Part shown: one piece after another, positions 32,855 to 42,874 of the stretch
Position numbering within the stretch: position 1 is the stretch's first letter
Layout of the letters: each line of letters starts with the position of its first letter
Assembly: GCF_002105155.1 (NCBI RefSeq)
Contig: NW_019029023.1
Coordinates: 248,001-312,000, forward strand
From: Lobosporangium transversale
Lineage: Eukaryota; Mortierellomycota; Mortierellomycetes; Mortierellales; Mortierellaceae
Direction of reading: 5' to 3'
DNA: 64,000 nt
Made by a program: the position numbers and the translations under genes
The notes under the pieces: model-generated
What the model was told of the DNA's origin: nothing
The model's input: only the letters and a program-made list of their open reading frames with translations
Database searches by the model: none

Positions 32855-34125
32855 CTATGGGCGTATCTAGGAGCCAAGTTCCTGTACAACGCGTTGTCTG
32901 GCTTATTCAAAGACGGTTTCTAATTGCAGTCGACCATGGAGAGTGTGCGGATCATGTGACGAATAGTACAATCAACTCATCTCATTCCTAGTTGTGTCTG
33001 TCTAGCCAAGTCGCGTCCCCTAGGTTTCTTGCTCCATAGCCAGCTTAGACCAATGGCTATGGTCCACAATGCTTAATGGTCTTGAAGTATGATTGCACCA
33101 TATATCTTCCCTGCTGTTGTTCGAATAATTAATATGAAGTTAACTCAGCACCAGGTTTCCCCATGTGATAAAAGATATTTCAAGAAGTCTTATTTAGAGT
33201 CCTTAGATTGCGTTTCCGCTCCAGACGTTCAAGTATAGATACCTTATCTTTGTAGTATAGGAAACCCCAGTCTGCAATAGACTTATCACCTTATACCAAT
33301 CCCTGTTCCTACGCTACTTACCTTTCCTTGCAATCATCTTGTCAGAATTTAACAGATCAATCTTCCAATTAGCAGGATTCAAACCATTACAATCATCATC
33401 GGTTTCAACCCACCGTGTGGTACGGTTGTGTCTGTATACACGGCAAAAGCGCCCAAAGATCTCAACTTCACTATTTCAGACAGCATGATGGCTTCATGCA
33501 TTAAACTAAGCCGGCCACGCACCTGAGAATCAGCTAGACGCTGAACTGCTGTGCAATTCAATTTAAACTCACTGTTAATCTCAACGATCATAGCATCCTT
33601 GCGGCTGAGCATAGCGAGATATTTACTAAGAAAACCGATTATTTCAGTACAGCTTGGATGCATTTGCAGTGACATCAGGGATCCAGCTTGTATCGTGAAA
33701 GCATGGGCACAATCATATTGTTTGGCCCATATTACGCTTGCTCGTTTGAATTGGCAGGGGCCGCGAGTAGATTCTCTGTCACGAGGGAACCCATATGCCA
33801 TGTGTAGAAGGGCACCATAGTAGCCTTGTGTAGTGCACTGAATGGTTCTTGTGATAGAGCAAAAGCAACAAGTGGCCAATGGTAAGTCATTTTCGGGACC
33901 TTGGAAGACCTGACAATAAATGATGCTGGCAGAGTTTTCGGCGCAGCAAAACACGCAATCAATAAGTTTCCTGATGACCTCGTTATTGTACAAAACAGTT
34001 GATTTGGGTTTCGCACCATCGTTGGTATTGGCCACTAGCTTTTCTTTCTTAGCATGGAAATCTAGCTTGTGCAAGCGTAGATCTTGAAGTGAAGTATACC
34101 AACGTCTCCTTTTACACCTCAAAAG
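32855..34125. repeat. Relict repeat family X, copy c (longest)
   Basis: The block at 32855-32950 (GGGCGTATCTAGGAGCCAAG, CAACGCGTTGT) corresponds to the outer end of copy a. The 33370-34125 block holds the rest (TACACGGCAAAAGCGCCCAA, GCCTGCAATTCAAATGAGC-like text). About 430 bp between the blocks is absent from copy a. A 247-codon minus-strand frame (34122-33379) is open here but broken in copies a and b. Confidence 0.6.
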
Positions 34126-34842
34126 ACATCAGACAGCATTCGAGCTGTGCCAACTCGGGGTGCACATCTCCTCCTATTCCTTGTATCATTGCCCTCAATC
34201 AATGCTTGCTCCAACAAGAGCATTTTGGTAGTGTCCATAAAGACGCTCGAAATACTGTCATAGCCAGGCTCGGTATAAAAAAGAAGTGACAAGGGAAAGC
34301 AGGCACTCCCTTACATCTAAGGAGTGATTGGTTAGGAGCCCTCGGCATCACAAAGGCATAACAGTAAGGCAGCCAGCTCCATCTTTGGCTTCTGAAAGGA
34401 TATTCTACTATCTCAATCGATTATACCAAGACCCTACTCACACAAATCCCCGTCCAACAAAGTACTTTGTGATACCAAGCAATCTTATGGTCTGAATTTC
34501 ATCGAGGCTTTCCCGTGAGCCTTGTACATCAGAGGCCTCCCTGGATCCATGGCTCTTCCATACATTATCGAACAAACGACGGCCCCAATCATTTCTTTAT
34601 ATTGCGGTTACCAATTTAGAGAAATTGAAGAGTATCTTGTATCCCAGCACCTGCTGTATGCTGGGCATGATACAAGTAGTTATATTTGTCATGAAACGTG
34701 CTCTTGACTGAAAAAAGCAGAGTAGCATAATTCAAGGATCAAAGATCCATGCGACAAATATTTAATATTTACGTAATAAGAAACGGCTGGTGGTAAAATG
34801 CATGTAACGGCTGGATTGACAGTGGTCGAAATGAAATATCAG
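34126..34842. other. Spacer and promoter region of the Crinkler gene
   Basis: No gene seen. The last 100 bases look like a promoter leading to the TATA box. Confidence 0.5.
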
Positions 34843-34850
34843 TATAAAAG
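34843..34850 (+). promoter_or_regulatory. TATA box of the Crinkler-type gene
   Basis: TATAAAAG about 190 bp upstream of the first ATG (35032), with an initiator-like pyrimidine stretch (GCTCTCTCTACATTAG) about 30 bp downstream. It is a clear core promoter, although the gene behind it is broken. Confidence 0.5.
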
Positions 34851-35031
34851 GAGCAGATCTGTCGGTATAGCTCTCTCTACATTAGTTCTCTTTATATTAC
34901 CTTGCTCACTTTTAGCTTTTATAACCCTCATTACTCTTTTCCTTCCTTCCTTTTGAAGGCCACACGACTGTATTTAATCTTCATTTCTACTTTCACCAGC
35001 CAACTCACTTTTTTGTCTATTAATCACGCCG

Positions 35032-35585
35032 ATGATGGACAAAATTTCACTCCTTTGCATCCCCAACGGGGAGTCTACCGCATTCCCAGTGGACAAAAAT
35101 CCCCAGAAGACTATCGGCCACCTCAAAAAGGCGATCAAGAAAAAAAAGAAAACGCTTTTCGAGGCATTAACGCCGACAGACTCATCCTTCATAAGGTCTC
35201 GGTTCCTGGTCAAGGCACTACAGTCAATCTCGCCAATGTTGATTCAAAGGAGCCACTCACCAGAGTAACAAGAGAGATCACCAAGGCCTTTGGAACGGCA
35301 CCACCAAAGGGAGCCATTCACATCATTGTTCAGCGGCCATCGGCAGGTAAGGAATTAGCTGTCATGTTCTCTCTGTTCTAAAATTTTTTAAATGGCGCCG
35401 CTGATCAGTATTATTTTTGTTTTTTTCTTCCTTCATCCTTCGTAGGTACTGAGAGTTGATATCTTTTGTTAATTGGGCTTAATTGAAGCCCTAATCATTT
35501 TTTTTTCTACTTGATGTACTTGTATCATTCAAATGTATTTGCTGTAGATTGAGCTTCTTGCTTTTTGTAACGACTCATTCTAACG

Positions 35586-35623
<38 letters not shown>

Positions 35624-37266
35624 AAGTTATTAATACGTTAATATCAGGAGGTAAATTATTTTAATATTTCACTTTTCAGCTAATAGAGGATATTCATTAT
35701 AGCCTATTTTAACATCTTTTTCGTCCACCGTTCCACCAATTCATCTCTTCATTCACCTTGCAACCCACTGTCACTATAAACATAAAAGGTATGCTTAGGT
35801 GAAGATATCATCGCCTCCACACTTGACCAAATTATGGAAACAGCATTACAAGATCGCATTCTGCAAAGTGTGGACAGGAAGGTGGTTGAAGACTCTATGC
35901 TTTTACAAAGACGTCAAGCGCCCGCCGTATGGACCAACTGCTGAATTTCTGAATGTGACAATGCTCGGACAGTTATCTGGTGAAGAGCCAACAAGTAACG
36001 GGTGGAAGCAGAAATTCTCTGATATTGTTGAGGCGAGTATCGGCTTGGCTGGGGGTTTTACCACAGTGGCAGTGGTGGCTCCGTCCGGATCCGGGAAGAC
36101 TGCAACGGTTGTTGAACTGGCAAGAAAGCACTTGTAATATATGCATTCTGCCAGTCTCCGAGAACTTTCACTTCCGATTTCTCTGATGAAAACTTTGCGC
36201 GGTTCGCAGATGAGGTGGAAGATATTGCTCGAGCCAACCCATTTAAGCAGCCAGACAATATAAGTGACGAGGGGAGGTTCTTGGCGGTCAAGCACTATAA
36301 CACCGATCTAACAGCACTTATAAGTCATCGTAGCAATATTAAGTCTTTGGCGCGTCAGCTACACCTACTACTTCTTTTAAAAAAGAAGACTGAATTAACA
36401 CCAGAAGAGTTTTCCTGCGATCAGATGAATGAAGAGAAAGAGACCATATGTTCGCTGGCCAACCAGTTACGCGAATATGGCCATATAACTATCAGTTCAA
36501 TGCTCTTGGAAGTACGACTTCAGCTGGAACGATTTTTTTATTTGCCTGGTCAGCCAAAGCGAGGACTCGTGATCACCCTTGACGAGGCTCATAACGCTGA
36601 GAACCACATTTTGACGGGGAAGCTAATTTGAGTCTCCGCATTCAAATGGAATTCCCTCCCAAAAGACTTTTTCTTACATACAGTACTGAGGTGAATCCTA
36701 CATACCTCTGCGGATCCCTTACGCCTTTACGTACAATATTATGCTCTATTTCAACGTTGGTGGTAATGGGAGCTCAGTTATCGCTTGCGGATGCAGATCA
36801 TGTGTATCCAGCTGTTGCCAAGCAAAATCTCAGATTTAGGATAATCACGGGATTTGCTTTATGTGGTGAACATCAGGTAGAGGAGATGTTGAAGAAGATT
36901 ATCGACACAGAGGGTTGCGTGATTCCACCCAAGAAAGCCAAGCTCGCCGGGCGGTTCAGATTTACAACATCTATCGTTGCCAAGATTGCAGCATTGCAAA
37001 TAACTCGGACAGGCCTAAGCAAGATATTCATGGATGCTATCGAGCGGTCGTTAAAGGCGGCGAAAGGGGATATCAGAAGCAACGTGCAGAGATTATTGAA
37101 AGGTGTCCGTTTTAGGATAGTAACTCACTTATTCAGTCGCCTGGTCATTGTAAGCAAGGAGGTGGGCTTTGTCTCTAAAGAAATTGACATCGTGGATGCT
37201 CTGTGCCAGTTACAGGAGAAGGATGATGTATATAAAAGAATTGCGAGGAAAGCCAAAAGGGATTAG
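35032..37266 (+). pseudogene. Crinkler (CRN)-type effector gene, frameshifted
   Basis: An N-terminal ubiquitin-like CRN header (KISLLCIPNGE, TIGHLKKAIK; then INADRLILHKVSVPG, IHIIVQRP) is split by a frame change in the A-rich run 35138-35153. A spliceable intron (donor 35347, acceptor 35798) joins in phase to a region encoding GEDIIASTLDQIMETALQ. A P-loop NTPase follows with Walker A APSGSGKTAT (about 36090) and Walker B LVITLDEAHNA (about 36570). A C-terminal part contains ADADHVY-like text, GRFRFTTSIV and ends at 37266. Further frame changes lie near 35930, 36130 and 36620. CRN proteins are known in oomycetes and early fungi as host- or conflict-related effectors with NTPase modules. At least four breaks mean no full product, although all parts are still recognisable, so decay is fairly recent. 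Confidence 0.85.
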
Positions 37267-37744
37267 ACGGGTTCTTATAGAAAGGAAACTTTGGAGAAAG
37301 GATCTTAAGATGATATGTGCGAGCTGCAAGGTTCGTGATTACTCTAATAATCAAAGCTCATGTTGTTGTACACGCATTTTGGAGCTACAATAGGATTTTA
37401 TGGCACAGCGATCACTTCTAGAGGAGATTGCAGGCAAGCATGAGCAGCAAATCATTTTCTATCCAAAGTACCACTGCGAACTGAACTTCATCGAGATGTT
37501 CTGGGGTGCAAGCAAGCGCTATACTAGAGCAAACTGTGATTATACTTTCAAAGGTCTGCAAGAAACAATACCAAAGGCATTGGCTTCTGTAACTATACTT
37601 AGTATTCGAAAGTATGCAAGGAGGAGTTTCCGATACATGAACGCAAAAAGGAATAATATGTCTGGCCACGTTGCCGAGCTGCAAGTGAAAAAATATAAAT
37701 CTCATAGGCGCATTCTAGCCAATTGGGATTTGAGGACAGAATAG
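37267..37744 (+). pseudogene. C-terminal remnant of a fungal DDE transposase
   Basis: One frame with a single TAG at 37391-37393 encodes KMICASCKV...SSCCCTRILELQ, then DFMAQRSLLEEI, FYPKYHCELNFIEMFWG, CDYTFKGLQETIPKAL and KKYKSHRRILANWD. The order CC..R.L..Q.DF..Q.SLLEE...FYPK.HCELNFIE.FWG...R.....CDY...GL is the C-terminal half of a DDE transposase family that is common in fungi. The catalytic Glu is probably in NFIE. The N-terminal half is missing and the 5' boundary abuts the Crinkler stop. TIRs were not found. Confidence 0.75.
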
Positions 37745-38736
37745 ACTACCCTTAACATCGTTATGATGTCATCTCAATTAAAGTTTTAGCCAATCATAAT
37801 TTAAGATTTTTTGGTGCAATTTTTCCCTCACATAGTAAAATAGTCCATCTTTTTTCTTTATGAACTTGGAAAGAAAAAGTCATACCGATAAAAACCCATC
37901 GTAACTTTGTAGAGAATTGGCAAACGAATAACATTACGATGAGTTTCCTTGTCTAGCTTTCATGGAGAGTGAGAACATACATTTCCCTCGTGGCCTATTA
38001 TTTTCCCTAAAAAAGTGTGTGACTAGGAGGAATACACTGTAGCAATTTGGCCTGACACTATTGCTGTTAGAGACAAAGACTTGAGCCTGCAATTAACCGA
38101 CGTTTTATAGCCTCTAATGGCAATCATTTTTAGGTTGGTATGGGGATTCGACAACATATCTATCGAAAAAGGAGCCGGAAGGAGTAGCAAAAAACAGAGG
38201 CCAGGCACTTGGTGTTTTTTATCTTTAGGCTGGAAGAAGAGGAAATAAAAAAATAGTAAAAGTTGCTAATGCGCAAAGGAGTAGAGGCTAGTGAATGGTG
38301 GATAGAGTGCATCGTATAGCTTGATATCTCTGATTTATTTTTTCTTACTTGGTATGCAATAGACGGTTATTTTCTGCTAGTAGAAAGTACAGAGAACTGG
38401 ATCTGTTCTGTCCATGAGTTGATGAAAGCTAAGAGCGTAAATTTGCCCGTTTGACGGTCCAAGGGATAAACTAAGCGAATAAGTCCAAAGAAGTATAAAG
38501 GTCTTGGTCTATGCGCCACTGGCTCGTATTCCTTAACTTTTTTTTTTTTTTTTTTTTTTTCTTTTGGAATGCATACAGATTAGTATCATGAGCAATATCG
38601 AAGGACCCCAACAACTATACTTTTGACGCTGCCCAGTATAAGGTCTAGTTATTACTGGAAGGCATACGCTTGGGACCTTGAGCGACCTCTGAAGGAACCC
38701 ATCGATTACATCATGCATCAAACCTTGATGGTATCT
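37745..38736. other. Spacer, no gene seen
   Basis: AT-rich DNA up to the inner edge of arm B, including a T22 run at 38538-38560. No TIR or gene recognised. Confidence 0.45.
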
Positions 38737-39044
38737 ATCATTGAGGTCTGGTTTTACCATTAATCGAGGATTGGAGATACCTACCATTGAGGTCTGATTA
38801 TTTTTGGAAGGGTATAGAATGCATTTATCCAAAAATAAAAAAAAATAAAAAAATAAAAATAAAAAAAAACTTGCAATAGAAATGCTGATATATTAATATA
38901 ATATCAGAGTGAAACTGAGGGTATCACTCGCATGATGCAAAGGGATGGTGGCTGGTAGCAGCATCGATCCCATATCCCAGAGCTTTCGATTGGTGAGATG
39001 ATCCAGTGCGATAACTGAAGGGCATAAATTCTGCAATTACGCGC

Positions 39045-39553
39045 CAGACTCTGACAAGTTTGAACTTGATTTGGAACTCAATTGGCAAGGAAGGGGTCTT
39101 CGCACTCTCAGAAGTGCTCAAGACCAACAAGGTTTTGACAAATCTGAGCCTGTGGAATAACTCAATGGGGAACGAAGGAGCCCTAGCACTTTCAGAAACA
39201 CTCAAGATCAATACGGTGTTGACAAGTTTGGGCTTGGGGAGTAACTTGATTGGGAAGAAAGGAGCCCTCGCACTCTCAGAGGCACTCAAGGTCAACACCG
39301 CCTTGACAGACTTGAGCTTGGGGACAACAAAGTAGGGAACAGAGGGACCATCGCATTCTCAGAGGCGCTCAAAACCAACAAGACTTTGACGAATTTGAAC
39401 TTGTTTCGGAACTCAATGGGGAATGAGGGAGCTCTCGTACTTTTAGAGGTACTCAAGATCAACACCACTTTGGCAAGGTTGGAATTGAGTCATATGTCAA
39501 TCGCAAAGGAAGTATACCTGGCTCTATCAGAGGCACTCAGAACCAGGCACTAA
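39045..39553 (+). pseudogene. LRR-only tail fragment (arm B), frameshifted
   Basis: Counterpart of 15807-16315. The frame from 39060 runs through three LRRs and stops at 39335 after LSLGTTK. A run of four G at 39320-39323, against five in arm A, moves the remaining LRRs to another frame that ends ALSEALRTRH at 39553. It is truncated at the 5' side like the arm A copy. Confidence 0.75.
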
Positions 39554-40734
39554 ACAGGACACAGCTTTGGGTACATATACTTTACGTTATCTGTATAAAA
39601 AAAGAATAAAATAAAAATGCGCGAAATGAGACATGTGTAATTTTTTCTCCCGCTCCATTTTGTCTACATGAGTGAAAAGTTACTGCCTGCAGCCTAAGGG
39701 ACCAACATACCTTTGGTGGGAAGAAATACTTCACAAGTCGCCAGGCTTCTTCCTACATCCAGAAGCTGAGTCGATCCTCCTGGGAGATCTCAGATAGGTT
39801 GGCCTTCAAGGTGATCTCTTCATGGAAGATAAGATGCTGTTGTTGTTATTGTTGTTTACTTGCAGTAATATCAACATTGTTTCCAATTTATTTACTGCCA
39901 CTACGCGTTTTGTGTCGCCCATTCTCGAATCGTACATCGCCTGCGATGACGCCTGATCCTGCTGGCTTTGAATACTACTGAATTTACCCTATCGGACATA
40001 GTATAGCACTAATGACCCCTTCTTAGCTCCTTCAGGCGATAAAGGTCTTTATTTAGGATGTCATGGAGGCACAAGAGGTTTAATGAAAGTCTATATTGAA
40101 CTGGCATAATAAGGAGTCAAGTTGAAATTAAACCATACACATGTATTGGCGTATATAGATGGGGGCTTTATTTACTACAAGTATGGCCAGTGCCTATATA
40201 CATAGATAGATTCCTAAGTAGCAAAAAAGAAAAGTTGACTGATCGGTTACCTTGGACTCATTTTTTTGTGTGTTGGTGTATGGCACAATAAGACTAGAAG
40301 GGATTTTTACAAAATTTGCCCCGCTCTTGGTTATTTCTCGCCAATACTGTACAATTGGGTAACCTCAGCTCTGTGGTATCTGCTAGCACCGGGCTTATTG
40401 TTTGTTGGGAGATTCGCTGAAGAACTGAACTGGAAAAATAGCCTTCATCTTCATTTGATGGCTAGTCACTTTGACTTCATATCTGTCTCCAGCATAAAAC
40501 ACATTCTATGCAATCACGACTGTAGCATGAACATGTAAGAAGATATAGGACTTTAAGTGTTGTTATGCCAAATCTAATAAAAAGCAGAAGGTCGAATTCT
40601 TCAAGATTCACAGGCATAAATAATAATAATAATAATAATAAAAAACTGAACTCATTATATACGAGTAATATATTTCTCATGGTGAGTATATATTGTCTCT
40701 GTTTTCTTTTATTACAAAGTCATTCATTACAGGA
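39554..40734. other. Spacer of arm B matching 14613-15806
   Basis: Same content as arm A but with the ATA microsatellite shortened (40617-40640). The 40266-40538 frame (90 codons) is nearly identical to its arm A partner; coding status unproven. Confidence 0.45.
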
Positions 40735-40835
40735 CTTATAGAAATATGCCAAGGAGGACCTTGGAGCTTCACAGGCGTAGAGATGAGCATAAAAGAAAAA
40801 CTGCTTTGAAAATGTATGGATAAAAAAAATATGTA
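40735..40835 (+). pseudogene. C-terminal scrap of a Tc1-type transposase (arm B)
   Basis: Encodes RNMPRRTLELHRRRDEHK, as in arm A (14485-14612). It ends just before the arm-B-specific insert. Confidence 0.4.
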
Positions 40836-40837
40836 TT

Positions 40838-42066
40838 AGGTTGTATAGTTTTTCAAATTTGTTCATTCATGTTGCAAAGAAAGAACATGACTACAAAAGG
40901 CTTTACCTAACCACATTGAACCTGCCGCACTCATGGCCCTTATGGAGCCTTCACAATTAGTATAAAAGCACTCCACTCATCAGTGTACTAGTCTAGGGCA
41001 GACATTAATGAATACTACACATTCTTGAACTCCAAATGACTGTGGCTATTTCCAATAGAGGTTATAAATAGGGATAGCAGTGAGGGGTTCCCGTGCTGAT
41101 AATTCAGGTAGTTATAGTATCGATAGTACTGAATGTAACTGATAGTGCTATACCGATACTAGACATGCGATCCGTGGCTTTTCTCACAGCCACATCAGTC
41201 CAGTTCCAGTAATCTACGCATCAAGATCCTACACATCACTAAAGATTCTTGAAGTTCCACTTTCTTCTCCCATTATGTCCTAACGTATTCCAGGTGCACC
41301 TAGCAAGCCCCTGCATAAGCCTGACTTCGCCTCAACGTTTACTGACAACTCAAAATGTTATGAATTGAGCCCTTCTCAGTCTATGCCACCATCATAACAC
41401 GAGAAGCTTGTGGCTAGAGTGAGGCCATCAAGTGAATGATACGTTATGTAGGCAAGCATATCACTTTTGTACTTGTTCTTTAACGCGATTGCGATGGATG
41501 CTGCTGAGCCAGAATGATGATCATATATATCAAGGCTTGCCCTTTACTGCTTGGACATGAGCTGTACAAATATGAAGCTGGTGGTCCTTTAGAAATGTGT
41601 AAAGAGAAGAACAATGACTTTTAAAAGACTGGTGGCTGTTTCTATCTAACGTAGGTCTTCAATCCTTCTTACTCTAGGCGCTTCCGGATACATTCGAGAT
41701 GGGCATAGGGATAAACATGGGGCCTTTGCTTGATTCGATCAACCGATATCCCTAGCAAAGTGTTATAATTTGACTTGTGATTAAATTACTTTGTAGTTCA
41801 CCGCTTAGTTGGTATCTGGATATCAACAAAAGAGCCCACAGTATCCCTCGACAATTTGATGAGTCGTTAACACTAATCCTGCGGAGACCTTGAGCAGCTC
41901 TGGCTCCTCCTCTAACGATTTGCTTCCACCTGCAAAAAGAACATCCCATCATGAGGTTGCAGCTGGCTGTAAATGTAAGGTCAAATGATAGTTAAGGAAT
42001 TGACAATATTGAAGAGTGACAAACAAGAACAAACGACTTAGGGTACTATATGAACTATCTATAATA
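40838..42066. mobile_element. Arm-B-specific 1.2-kb insertion or relict repeat
   Basis: Arm A jumps from GGTTGCTCTATG directly to AGAGACCACCC, whereas arm B has about 1.2 kb between GGTTGTATAG (40840) and CTATACGTAGGAGAGACCACC (42068). About 20 bp of arm A is replaced at the junction. The ends (GGTTGTATAGTTTTT and, inverted, GTGTTGTATTATAG) are only loosely similar, so TIRs are doubtful. Part (41690-41860) is related to 22690-23025, which marks it as repetitive DNA. No intact ORF; deletion in arm A is the alternative. Confidence 0.5.
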
Positions 42067-42874
42067 CAACACACAGCTATACGTAGGAGAGACCACCCAT
42101 TTAGCGCACCTGTCTTGCGACCATTTGTAATAAAGCTTTTGGCCAAAGGACCTCACTCCTACCGATTATGGCCTCAGTGGAGAACATCACTTTTTAGTTC
42201 TCTTCTGTCTAACTTTAGGCGGTCCTTACCGGAGTGACATCCCACAACGGCCTACTCCTTCGTTAGGACCCTACTTTGACTGCCACACACACTTCTAGAT
42301 GTCTCTGGCACTTATATTCTCTTTGGTACTCTTTGCATCTGATTCAGCAAGCGTCCGGTCTTGCTATACAGTTTATAAGTTTCTTTAGGGTATACTGAAG
42401 AGTAGGGAACACTCGTGGTTCCCATCCTTTGATGACGGGATGATATTTCCCCATCGTATTTTCTCTTAGTCTCCCTTGGGGCTAATAAATAGAAAACCCA
42501 AATTCCCTTGGACACTTTTCTTTGATGCTCACACGTCTCTCTGTCTTATAATGCATTTGATGGCCATATTTGGTTTGCCTTTAGAGAGAGCTGCTACAAA
42601 AAGGATGAGCTTTCAATAATCCTCAGATGCTAGAGCCATTTAGCAAGCGAGGGGAGGAAGAATCGATCAAAAAAAAAAAAAAAAAAAAAAGCAGCGCTGC
42701 TACGGACGCTTAGCTGCCGTAAGTCAGCTTTTAATCCAAATCAAACTACTATCCGTAACCACTAAAGACCTCATCACTACTTCAATGATCAAACCAACCA
42801 ACTAAATCAACGCCAGCCAATAATAAGCGGCATTAACAGCACCAGAGTTATTTACTTATCGATTAAAGTATTCC
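42067..42874. other. Spacer of arm B matching 13659-14460
   Basis: Non-coding, conserved with arm A. An A-run lies at 42670-42690. No gene seen. Confidence 0.5.

Noticed and set aside
33540..33600. Short intron in repeat copy c, because copy a lacks about 35 bp there (possible retroposed copy)
   Set aside because: Copy b also contains the segment, so copy a simply has a deletion; the length is also too short for an intron.
38700..38740. Clean empty site for the Tc1 element in arm B
   Set aside because: Only the left side and the TA match; the sequence beyond is unrelated to the right flank at 18339, so it is not a true empty site.
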